A stretch of DNA of 64,000 bases from Liolophura sinensis (lineage: Eukaryota; Mollusca; Polyplacophora; Chitonida; Chitonidae), in assembly GCF_032854445.1 (NCBI RefSeq), contig NC_088301.1, positions 10,970,281 through 11,034,280 of the forward strand. The letters are read 5' to 3'. Position 1 is the stretch's first letter; every line of letters begins with the position of its first letter. Made by a program: the position numbers and the translations under genes. Positions 51,801-58,100 of this stretch are shown here, in pieces. The notes below the pieces were generated by a model, which worked only from the letters and a program-made list of their open reading frames with translations, was not told the DNA's origin and did no database searches.

Positions 51801-52027
51801 GGATGGGAGGGGTGGGAGTGACGGGAGGGGGGGAGTGAGTGGGGTGGGGAATGAATGAGTCACAATGGCCTGAATCAGTGAATGGGTTGACATTTCAACC
51901 AAACTTACGGCATCGTAACAAAAAGTTTGAGCAGCAAGTTTTATCGCGAATATGAGTTGTGTGAGTTTTACCTTAAAAGATTTTCGTCTCCCTCGTCAAT
52001 TTGCATCGATTCGTCCGTAGTTGCCAT
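18834..52027 (-). CDS. CLIP4: CAP-Gly domain linker protein, CLIP3/CLIP4 type (ankyrin repeats plus three CAP-Gly domains)
   Basis: CAP-Gly domains bind tubulin/EB-type C-termini, so a microtubule or membrane-trafficking role is expected. Thirteen coding exons in transcript order: 52027-51972, 46543-46249, 45637-45382, 42245-42102, 40191-39995, 39002-38867, 38225-38088, 24331-24203, 22873-22750, 21551-21463, 20953-20911 (43 nt), 20194-20073, 19048-18834. Sum 1944 nt, 647 aa, all phases agree. Start MATTDESMQ has a TAA just upstream in frame; the second Met (20) begins exon 2. Residues 64-82 hold CENC and CPGC around the family motif SFFDPN. Ankyrin repeats are about 124-250 (NDRDGLTDMTLLHY, WTDMTALHYASYFDV, GSALHIAASNL). 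CAP-Gly 1 is about 302-371 (GKNDG 343-347), CAP-Gly 2 about 423-491 (GKNDG 463-467), CAP-Gly 3 about 560-629 with GRHDG (602-606). Three CAP-Gly domains and length favour CLIP4 over CLIP3; the symbol is the nearest human name. Confidence 0.93.
19599..19808. mobile_element. MITE with 'aattcttcaacctttt' inverted ends
   Basis: Begins 'gtaattcttcaatctttt' and ends 'aaaaagttgaggaattaggg', which are inverted copies. The interior ('attattctgtgcacaatgg', 'gaagccctgaaattggccaa') is shared with copies at 23926-24143, 43606-43829 and 47149-47349. It lies in CLIP4 intron 12. No coding capacity. Confidence 0.8.
21195..21462 (-). repeat. About 22-bp minisatellite, about 11 copies, seeded by the CLIP4 exon 10 splice donor
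   Basis: On the gene strand exon 10 ends at 21463 and the intron starts GTTAGTTTACACC. The array repeats 'taggttagtttacac' with 'cctg'-like spacers away from the exon, and several copies keep GGTTAGT. It sits wholly in the intron, touching the exon. Confidence 0.88.
21637..21775. mobile_element. Palindromic MITE-like element with 'ggtttcatgaagct' ends
   Basis: Opens with 'ctggtttcatgaagct' and closes with 'agcttcatgaaaccgg'; the inner arms 'gcactttatatctctacaac' and 'tatcatggtagtttaaggc' are partly palindromic. A fragment of the same element is at 361-470. It lies in CLIP4 intron 9. Confidence 0.75.
22060..22600. mobile_element. Two SINE-C-like decayed fragments
   Basis: 22080-22205 contains 'tttgccaggtacctgacaaa' and a 'tttgagcctttgacctc' end. 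22395-22560 contains 'tgtcatactcaagaag', 'atggatggagtaaaccagga' and 'cataagatatgcacaccata'. Both carry the family words seen at 4495-4650. Boundaries are uncertain. Confidence 0.5.
22916..23060 (-). mobile_element. SINE-A fragment, minus orientation
   Basis: Shows 'tttacaccacagtcaagaat', 'agccagcattatggcaggag' and 'ggaaacacacaacc'. The tRNA-like head is missing. It lies in CLIP4 intron 8, just upstream of exon 9. Confidence 0.8.
23195..23366 (-). mobile_element. SINE-A, 5'-truncated, minus orientation
   Basis: Shows 'tttatttatttgattggtg', 'ccatactcaagaatatttca', 'agccagcattatggtgggcg' and 'gccggagaggaagccagc'. It stops before the tRNA-like head. Confidence 0.88.
23926..24143. mobile_element. 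MITE with 'aattcttcaacctttt' inverted ends
   Basis: Begins 'taccctaattcctcaacttt' and ends 'caggttgaagcattatagta', inverted relative to the 19599-19808 copy. Internal 'cagggcttcacaaaaggtaa' is shared with the copy at 47149-47349. It lies 60 bp downstream of CLIP4 exon 8, in intron 8. Confidence 0.8.
24995..25130 (-). promoter_or_regulatory. Candidate internal promoter/alternative first exon of CLIP4
   Basis: On the gene strand this short stretch holds a GC-box-like GCCGCCC, a CCAAT-type element (GATTGG), a YY1-like GCCGCCATTGT and a good donor CAA|GTGAGT at 25001/25000, about 670 bp before the exon opening CAP-Gly 2. It is richer in CpG than its surroundings. I could not build a phase-compatible internal exon, so a noncoding alternative first exon is the better guess. 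Confidence 0.3.
25540..26830. repeat. 66/64-bp satellite array, about 20 copies
   Basis: The unit includes 'cacagtggacatgatactca', 'tcaactgaacaacagtgaca' and 'gacacatggagtagagacat'. The step is 66 bp (atgatactca at 25721, 25787, 25853) with some 64-bp units ('gagacaggtc' instead of 'gagacataggtc'). A second subtype ('caccacctgaacagcag') dominates after 26310. It produces long open frames on both strands; see findings. It lies in CLIP4 intron 7. Confidence 0.97.
27121..27362 (-). mobile_element. SINE-A copy, minus orientation, near full length
   Basis: Contains 'tttatttgattggtg', 'cggccagcattatggtggg', 'ggaagccagcatgagctgg', 'gaactcacagtgaccgcatt', 'ctcctgggtcattatgctgc' and an A-box region 'caactgagccatggag'. 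Confidence 0.9.
27363..31678 (-). other. Part of CLIP4 intron 7 without recognised exons
   Basis: Contains a SINE-C-like fragment at about 27960-28135 and a SINE-A stub at 28255-28330 ('tttatttgattggtg' with 'cgccctactcaagaatactt'). Several open frames up to 107 codons on the minus strand (30616-30939) have no familiar motif. An ATTAAA for the minus-strand gene at 31679-32098 could be at 31315-31320. Confidence 0.45.
31679..32098 (-). CDS. Unrecognised 139-aa protein, helical N-half and acidic C-tail, intronless and nested in CLIP4 intron 7
   Basis: Starts at ATG 32098 (context AAAATGA) and ends TAA 31681-31679. An in-frame GTG eight codons upstream is unlikely as a start. Residues 1-88 are charged and probably helical (DVFTKLNDAEKYFKRSCEQ, LNRRLDEMAGRYDKAS, YRYTLRLRMAITEGVRN, MYYEYASRKADEITEL). 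Residues 89-139 are almost all Ser, Glu, Asp and Gly with no Lys or Arg. No signal peptide or membrane segment. I do not recognise the family. The frame is judged real from its codon-like composition, clean start, low-complexity acidic tail typical of nuclear proteins, and a promoter region shared with a divergent gene. It is on the same strand as the host gene, so it could be an independent unit or lie in CLIP4 pre-mRNA. Confidence 0.75.
   Translation of the reverse strand: MTDDVFTKLNDAEKYFKRSCEQIVQLNRRLDEMAGRYDKASKENRRSYRYTLRLRMAITEGVRNMYYEYASRKADEITELRCRILEDTNSEGSSGGSSDHEESQDTDDMEDEHPEDNTENEESMDDEDISDLPGDYCGT
32099..32537. promoter_or_regulatory. Bidirectional promoter with NRF1-type and ETS-type sites
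   Basis: This 439-bp interval separates two divergent start codons. It contains the palindrome GCGCATGCGC at 32258-32267 (the NRF1 consensus core) and ACTTCCGG at 32276-32283 (an ETS/GABP core), and it is CpG-richer than the surrounding intron. No TATA box stands out. These motifs are typical of housekeeping bidirectional promoters. Confidence 0.6.
32538..33732 (+). CDS. Myb/SANT-like DNA-binding protein with C-terminal coiled coil (MSANTD4/NAIF1 type)
   Basis: Two exons, 32538-32960 and 33451-33732, joined in phase 0 at ATT|GTAAGT and GGCAG|CCA, give 234 aa. Residues about 8-80 resemble the Myb/SANT-like fold found in MSANTD4 and NAIF1: basic start (ARKRNANFTPAEFDTLVDNV), Trp48 in VVWRAITDQVNA, Trp74 in KEIKKKWNDSKCKAKKRAA. 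A Ser/Thr/Pro linker follows. Residues about 185-232 form a coiled coil of repeated R-L-E-V-E heptads (KARLEVERERLEVEKARLEV). This layout, SANT-like head plus RL-rich coiled coil, is that of MSANTD4, but the protein is shorter. It is probably nuclear and DNA-binding. It is nested antisense in CLIP4 intron 7. The SANT-like proteins of this group are related to Harbinger-type transposon Myb proteins; no transposase is seen here. Confidence 0.88.
33733..38087 (-). other. Proximal part of CLIP4 intron 7; no recognised exons
   Basis: The first part is likely 3'UTR of the SANT-like gene. A (GT)n(AT)n microsatellite is at about 37882-37912. A minus-strand open frame of 170 codons at 36035-36547 is listed separately. 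The rest is AT-rich and featureless to me. Confidence 0.45.
36035..36547 (-). CDS. Open frame of 170 codons, unrecognised, doubtful
   Basis: It starts with ATG at 36547 and stops with TAG. The middle reads VEVDLGF-like and KKRTYLVYKKDEGAKPKF with mixed composition, not low complexity. The plus strand of the same stretch is also open for 94 codons (36177-36461), which weakens the case. No motif known to me. It could be an old transposon fragment, an exon of a nested gene, or chance. It lies in CLIP4 intron 7. Confidence 0.15.
   Translation of the reverse strand: MCTAGVVLVQVVASGGVVLVTLTPKCLQNYNRIVVQLDSCSILKQMEINIRTTEVDLGFRLLLDFVAVASKMRAVLTQLLRASKKAPRLEHSVSIVLLYFIKENKKRTYLVYKKDEGAKPKFVTCNKFREENYIIRCLVTFALSSEMPSSRSHKPSASLMNFALTLIFVI
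38225..39995 (-). other. CLIP4 introns 5 and 6
   Basis: Intron 6 (38226-38866) has a SINE-A-like stub at about 38320-38400. Intron 5 (39003-39994) holds SINE-C-like fragments at 39065-39250 ('acgccatacccatgaattt', 'gcctttggtatgtatctgac') and 39755-39880 ('caggtttatgggtagaggaa', 'taaaccatggacctcttac'). No extra exon was seen. Confidence 0.45.
40325..40885. mobile_element. SINE-C-like fragment followed by a MITE-related fragment
   Basis: 40325-40460 carries 'aggtttatgggtggaggaaa' and 'cctttgccgggtacatgc'. 40615-40885 carries 'ttttgaaacattctgagata', 'gaaactatgggaggtagaga' and ends 'gctgaaaaggttgcagattt', words shared with 60553-60715 and 61015-61573. It lies in CLIP4 intron 4. Confidence 0.45.
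40886..42101 (-). other. Rest of CLIP4 intron 4
   Basis: AT-rich. A (TTTA)n run is at about 41837-41862. No coding or repeat family signal was recognised. Confidence 0.4.
42570..43550. repeat. About 22-bp minisatellite, roughly 40 copies, split by a SINE-A
   Basis: The unit is 'gataatgtaggatggcttca' plus 'gt', with 'gataaaataggatgacttca' variants on the left side. The left block is 42570-42915 and the right block 43050-43550. The blocks carry different dominant variants (aaatagg versus aatgtagg). It lies in CLIP4 intron 3. Confidence 0.95.
42926..43048 (-). mobile_element. SINE-A, 5'-truncated, inserted in the 22-bp array
   Basis: Shows 'atttatttatctgattggtg', 'ttttacgctgttcgcc', 'aaccagcattatggtaaaag' and 'ggacagagcccaggggaacc'. 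Repeat units lie on both sides. Confidence 0.88.
43606..43829. mobile_element. MITE with 'aattcttcaacctttt' inverted ends
   Basis: Begins 'tgtagttcttcaaccttttt' and ends 'agtgtgagcaattagggtat'. The interior matches the 19599-19808 copy in the same orientation ('cattattctgttttgct', 'atgaagtcctcaaattag'). Confidence 0.8.
43830..45381 (-). other. Distal part of CLIP4 intron 3
   Basis: At 45150-45215 is 'tttccaggcttttccaggtt' followed by 'ttcaaagccttgtacgagcg', which looks like the end of a hAT-type or similar MITE; a related 'aggctttttccaggttcaaa' is at 44897. Open frames on the plus strand here have no known motif. Confidence 0.35.
45638..46248 (-). other. CLIP4 intron 2
   Basis: A decayed SINE-like fragment lies at about 45725-45870 ('atttgaatgatattttatgg', 'tggtcaggtttacagacaaa'). 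An A-rich run is at 45975. No exon was seen. Confidence 0.4.
47149..47349. mobile_element. MITE with 'aattcttcaacctttt' inverted ends
   Basis: Begins 'aattcctcaacctttttgca' and ends 'aaaaaaggttgaagaattac'; these are clear inverted repeats. It is the cleanest copy of the family in the window. Confidence 0.85.
48783..48945 (-). mobile_element. SINE-A, 5'-truncated, minus orientation
   Basis: Shows 'tttatttgaatggtgtttta', 'cgccgtactctagaatattt', 'gacggtggccagcatttt', 'acgaccggagagg'. Confidence 0.88.
50678..50939 (+). mobile_element. Full-length SINE-A with perfect 15-bp target-site duplication
   Basis: The head 'ggcctcagtggctcagttgg' has an A-box (TGGCTCAGTTGG) and 'gttcaagtcc' is a B-box, so it is tRNA-derived and pol III-type. 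The body runs through 'ataatgctggccgccgtc', and the tail is 'gtaaaacaccaatcaaataa' plus A-rich. The 15-mer ATTAAGTATGGTACA is at 50663-50677 and again at 50940-50954. This is the reference copy for the family in this window. Confidence 0.95.
51326..51355 (+). repeat. (GAGAC)n microsatellite
   Basis: Six pentamer units in a row, followed by a G-rich run. Confidence 0.95.
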
Positions 52028-52149
52028 TTATCGCAGACCATTTCCCAGCTGAGCTGCAGAAGAAAATCACATCTTTTCTTGACAACACGCTTTTCTCATC
52101 CGCTTTCGGCAAACACGAACTTTATTTCCGGTCTCGTTTTCAAACAAAT
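52028..52149. promoter_or_regulatory. 122-bp bidirectional promoter of CLIP4 and PSMG3
   Basis: Only 122 bp separate the two divergent start codons, so 5'UTRs and core promoters must overlap or interleave unless further noncoding first exons exist. TTTCCGG near 52125-52131 (CCGGAAA on the other strand) is an ETS-type core. No TATA box was seen. Confidence 0.7.
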
Positions 52150-55100
52150 ATGGCCGCACTCAGCAGTGTCACAAGTTTCCCTATAAAAACTAAACAAGTG
52201 GGTAAATCTTTTTTATCGTTATTGTTATTTGAAATCTTTGTATTCCAGTGCAAGTTCAGCTCCTTTTTCTAACTGGCTTCATTGTATCATGATCATAATC
52301 GTGCGATTTGCCAAATTGATGAAGTAGTGACCGAGCTTCAGCTTGGCGTTGTTGTTGTTGCGAAGTGAAAGTAGGCCTGGTCCATCTAGATGGACGCAGT
52401 GTGTTATTTTAAAATTCTGACATTCATCGTAACACTGAGTCCATCAACACCTCTCAAACAACATGGCGTGGATTTCAAACTCCCATCTCCTTCCAACTTA
52501 TGACAGTCCAAATCACTTCCTCTGTGCATTTATATGTAATTTTTGCGGTGGACTTTCTGAATGTACTATACACACACCAATGGAACTAATTCACTCGCTG
52601 CCTTGTTATCACACACTGACTGCTAGAACTTTGGCGGTAACAAGTGCCTCGCCATAGACAGCCATTTTGAAGTGTCACGTGACTTACTTCTGGGTTTAAA
52701 ATGCAACGGAGTTTCAGCATTGAAATCCGCGAGAAAACTATTATATTTCCATTGCCGTTTGCAAGAACAACTTCAATCTTCGTAATTCAAACCAAAAAGA
52801 ACATATTTTAGTGCAGGTAAGTTTGGGTGCGGTCAGCGCAGACTTCATTGAAGTCGGTCCCATCGAATTGGAGTACGCAGATGTGTGGCGATGTGTTTGA
52901 GAGGTGGCGATGGACTCAGTGTTAGGATGAATGTCAGAATTTCAAAACAGCACACTGAGTCCATCTAGAAAGACTAGGGTAGGCCCTACAGACCACATGC
53001 CTTCGTATCAAATTAGTAGATAGCCCATTATTATCCCATGCTTTACCCTATTGCCTAGGTCTTATAAAAAGTAAAAGTTGGAAACGCCGACCCACCTTAC
53101 CCCTCCTCAGCTGTGCTATGTGGACTCTAAATAAAGCATTCTGCTGCCAATTTTGACATTAATAAAAGAAGACGACACTCTTCTGATGCTACCGCTATCC
53201 AACTTACTCTGCAGTACCTCCAGTCCGTGCATATTAATTCCATAAATAACACATACCGGCGTGACATTGTACCAATTCTCCTGCAGAATGCAGCAATTAC
53301 TATCCCATAATATAACAAAAATTGAGGGCCTCCGTGATCGAGGGGTTGCTTTGACTTTGAGGTCAAGTCCAGCTCAAGCTGGCTTCCTCTCTGGCCATAC
53401 ATGGGAAGGTCTGCAAGCAACCAGCGGATGGTCGTGGGTTTCCCCCCGGACTTTGCCGGGTTTCCGCCCACCATAATGCTAGTTGCCGTCATATGTGAAA
53501 TATTCTTGTGTATGGCATAAAACACCAATCAAATAAATAAATCTGCCGTATTTGGAGAGGCTAACCCGTGGATAAAGAGGTCAGATTTCATATATGGTGT
53601 TGACGACCTACGACCTGTAATCAAGTCATGTATACAGTTGTCAGTCACTTGCATACATAGTTCTCTGGCCCAGTACATTTATAGTCAAATGATAAATTTG
53701 ATATGATAAAAAAAAAAAAAACATTGATTATTTTCTCAGTGTTTTCAGTGATGTATCAAGCTTTTGTCAGTCTAATTAAACGTTTATGATTTCCCTTTAC
53801 CTAGAAGCTTTAGTAATGCAAGGTTCACTGTTGGTTTTATATATTTTTTTTTTTTTGTGGATATTGGTCTTGGCTAGTGATCTGAGCTTGAAAAAACAAA
53901 AAGGAAACATCCTGTCTGACGTGTGTAAATCTCTTTTTGTCTTACAGGTTTGTGTAGATGTCAATGGGATCTGTACAGACATTGTGTGCAGAGATTTTGA
54001 AGATCGCATATTCATTGTGGTCACCCAACTACAAAAACTTGGAACACTGGTAAAGTTTGATCACGGCCTTAAGCTCAAGGACGATTATACACTGCTCCCT
54101 CCAAATAATGCGATCTTCCGGACCCAAAAGATTCATATCCTGTTATAATCGAATCCAAACAAAATTAAATCCTGACATGGGAGATAATTTGTAATGGCTG
54201 GAATAAACAGAATTCTGAAAGTGACTGACGACAGTTATACGATATGATACAAAATGTACACAAGAACTTCAGATACTTGGGTTGACTGAGTTACCCGATT
54301 TAATAAAACAATAACAATTATAAAAATTCTTGTATGTCTCGCAATAAATTCTTGAAATAATGGAACATTATCACGTGTAAATTGATTTACCATGCTTTAT
54401 CTGTGAATGGAGAGTCCGTTATCTTCGCGAAAGGCAAACTTTAGACCTGCATGACAAGAGAGTGTCAAGCAAACAAATCTTAATCCACCTTGACAATGTA
54501 AGAAAATGAAGATGGAGGCGACACATTGTTACATCTCTGGACTGGTAACAAGAAATCTGTTACTCAAAATAAACACAAAGGAGGGTTCTTGCCAAGACAT
54601 CGTAGGTTGAGCAAAGGTCACTCCACAGTACATATATTTCTATTTTTATTTACATAACAGCTGAACAGATTGATAATGTTTCTCCAAACATCTGGAGGAC
54701 ACCACACCATCGTGTTAACTCCGATTTCGCGGTAAATCAATCAGCATAAATTCAAGGGAGCAGTGTATTTGAATTGAAAATCAGTATTTTTAGCTGGTTG
54801 AAGTTTTGTGAGAGGGGGAAAAGTGGCGGTGTCTTTGTGCAGTTAAGCTGTTTTTTTAGCTCCCTAGTCTAAGGTATGAACTTGTGTATATTTGGCTGTC
54901 ATGCATGGATTGAAATTAAGCTTTTCTGTAGACCCGTCTAAGGTATGGTTGCTTCAAGAAAATCGCATTTCCATAAAATGTACCAGACTTCCTGTAAGAG
55001 ACTTTCCTCGTTACGAAAATTGCTGTGGCTTTTCATTGAGGAAAGAAACACTAGGCACATATCGCAACGTGAAGTTCACGGGAGAGGAGTGCGACTCTAG

Positions 55101-58100
55101 GAATATGCTAGTTGTTGTGAAACGAAAAATATTGATCACTGTTTAGATTGCATATGGGGGGCCTACTTGGCTCAGTTGGTGAGCACGCTAGTGACCCAGG
55201 AGCCTCTCTCCTCTGCAGTCGCTGTGAGTTCAAGTCTAGCTCATGCTGGCTTCATCTCCCGCCATAAGTGGTAAGGTCTGTCAGCAATCTTCGGTTGGTC
55301 GTGGCCTTCCCCAGGGCTCTGCCCGGTTTCCTCCCTCCATAATGCTGGCGGCTGTCCTATACTTGAGTACAGCGTAAAACACCAATCAAATTAAATTACA
55401 TGTGAGTGAGTGAGTGAGTGCTTGGGGTTTAACGTCGTACTCAACAATTTTTCAGTCATATGACGACGAAGGAATCATTAGGGTGCATGCACGTGTAATG
55501 TGCCTCCTTGTTGCAGGACGGATTTCCACCGCTCTTTAATTTAGTGCTGCTTCACTGAGACGACTTACCGAAGGCAAGTAAGCCGCCCCGCCCGAGCCAT
55601 TATACTGGTACGGGTCAACCAGTCGTTGCACTATCCCCTTCATGCTGAACGCCAAGCGAGGAAGTTACAACTTCCTCTTTTAAAGTCTTAGGTGTGACTT
55701 GACCAAGGATTGATCCTGGATCTACCGGTCCCGAAGCGGACGCTCTACCAACTGTGCTATCCGGGCCGGTCAAATTACATGTCAAAACCAAGTAAACAGT
55801 GCATTTAATCATACATTGGCCAACAGTTCAGTGCGGAGAAATTTTGTCCTGAGAGTTTCAAAAATGTCTGGCATCCCTTCCTGCTTTGTGATCAGTATAA
55901 GTACTGTTTTGTGTATGCTAGAAATGTCAGCATTGTGGACCCCTGTAGCAGGGTGTGTGGCGATGCTGTGGTATGAATCAAATATATGTAATGATTAAAA
56001 AGCTATGCTAAACTAATAGTAAAGCCAGTGTTGAAACTATGATCTGTTTTAGGTTCATATCTCCAAGGATGTTTTAGTTGCCGAGGATACCCAGTTGACA
56101 TTTACAACAAAGACATTGCTGGGCAAAGATGAGGTGAGGTTTATCTATCATGTGAGCGGTAACTGGATTAAATGCCCCGGATGGGTTGGACGTCAGGAAA
56201 AAGGGCTTAAATTTGACCATGTGAACCAACAAATGCCTGAACTGACTCAAAACTGGCTTCACCACATGGTTGTTTGAAAGCACATATTTTTACAACTGGC
56301 TTCGATTTAAACCGCTTCAGTTTTGATCCGGTTTAACTATAAGGTGCATTACAAGTAGATAATTGCAAGATTCATTTCCAAAAACGATCAGGAGTAACAG
56401 TTTCCAAAAGAACATGTAACTAATAGTATATACATGTAAATAGTAAATAAAGCTGGTGACATGTAAGATTTATTTATTTATTTGTTTGATGGGTGTTTTA
56501 CGCCGTATTCGCGAATATTTAACTTATACAAGGGTAGTCAGTATTACGATCATGGGGAGGGAGGGGACCGGGCCAACCCCGAGGGAAATCCATGACCATT
56601 CACAGGCAATGATGGCATTGCTAATAGGCTCCTGGGTCATTGCACTGTGCTAGAATGAGTGAGTGAGTGCTTGGGGTTTAATGTCGTACTCAGCAATTTT
56701 TCAGTCATATGACGACGAAGGAATCTTTAGGATGTACGTGTAATGTGCCTCCTTGTTGCAGGACGGATTTCCACCGCTCTTTTATTTAGTGCTGCTTCAC
56801 TGAGACGACTTACCGAAGGCAAGTAAGCCACCCTGCCCGAGCCATTATACTGATACGTTGCACTATCCCCTTCATGCTGAATGCCAAGTGAGGAAGTTAC
56901 AACTTCCTCTTTTTAAAGTCTTAGGGGTGACTCGATCAAGGATTGATGCTGGATCTACCGGTCCCAAAGCGGACGCTCTACCAACTGTGCTATCCGGGCC
57001 GGTCACTGTGCTAAAATGCTAACCCTTCGCCATTGAAGGCCCCATAATGTGAGAGAGTACGCTCACAATATCAGGGTGTTTGTTCCATCATACTTTACTC
57101 ATCCACTGATAAATACAAACATATTCTCGGTTAAAAAATGCTTGGTGACCCAGTTATCAAAGAACCGGCATGTGTCAGGGATGAGGAAAATCCATACACA
57201 AAATATCATTGGATGGTTTGTGGCATGTGATACATACATGTAGCTCAAACAGCATGACTCAATGTGTGAGCTGGACAAATGAGTTGTGAAGGAGGTCAAA
57301 GGAAATGTCCTTTGGAAATGGAAATCAGGAGAAATCGCCATTGAAAACTATCTTTAAAAATATGTTACCTTACTTTTTTAGGTTTTTTTCTCGGAATTAA
57401 GTGTAGTCAAACATTAAAATTATAAAGTGGGCTTTAAAAACCATGCTGCCGGTGGCAAGGTACACCGACATTACATCCCCTTTTTTCTTTATATATATAT
57501 ATATTTTTTTTATCTAAGTCGTCCTTCATGTATGGGTAAAAAAAAGTTATTTCAACATTAAAAACTTAGTGGCAAAATTTGCTGGTGACGTCAAAGGACC
57601 TAAACACCCACTATATTGATCATGGAGCTCCAATTCAAACATTTGACTATAAGTAACTCTCTTAAAAAATCAGTAAAAATGAAGCTGTTTAGTATTCAGC
57701 TGTTCAGATAAGCTTTACTTCATTTTTTACTTTAACTTTAAGCAGAAATTTCAAAATTAGTGAATACGGCATAATTGAAAAAAAAGATAGGCTTGTGTCA
57801 CTGCACATGCTTCAAAACTCTGGATCGACGTTGTCAAAATGACTTGTCAACATGTAAATGATGATTAGCTGGATGTCAACGGGTTTCTAGTCATAAGTGT
57901 CATGGGGCATTTAATCAGGGACGTCACTGCCATTGTCTAGGTAAAGATTCTTCATACAACAGCTGGTGTGTAGCTGCGTGAATAAATCTAAAGAACATTA
58001 TTAAATAATAGTCAAATAAATGAACAATTTAATTATACTTGATTAGTTGAACCTGTTGATAAATGTACTCCATTATAGTCCTACTTGAGTTCTCAGAGGC

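Larger units (their letters stand above)
46544..51971 (-). other. CLIP4 intron 1 (5.4 kb)
   Basis: It links the short first coding exon (donor AAG|GTAAAA at 51972/51971) to exon 2 (acceptor TTTTAG|C). It contains a MITE (47149-47349), SINE-A copies (48783-48945, 50678-50939), a (GAGAC)n run (51326-51355) and a G-rich stretch near 51770-51850. Around 50325-50365 a CpG-containing stretch has 'aagatggcgccacag', a YY1-like core, perhaps an alternative promoter. Confidence 0.6.

Noticed and set aside
52001-52272. Long plus-strand frames across the CLIP4/PSMG3 promoter
   Set aside because: Only the frame opening at 52150 agrees with PSMG3; the frames starting at 52001 and 52021 are upstream extensions or frame shadows of it and of CLIP4 exon 1.
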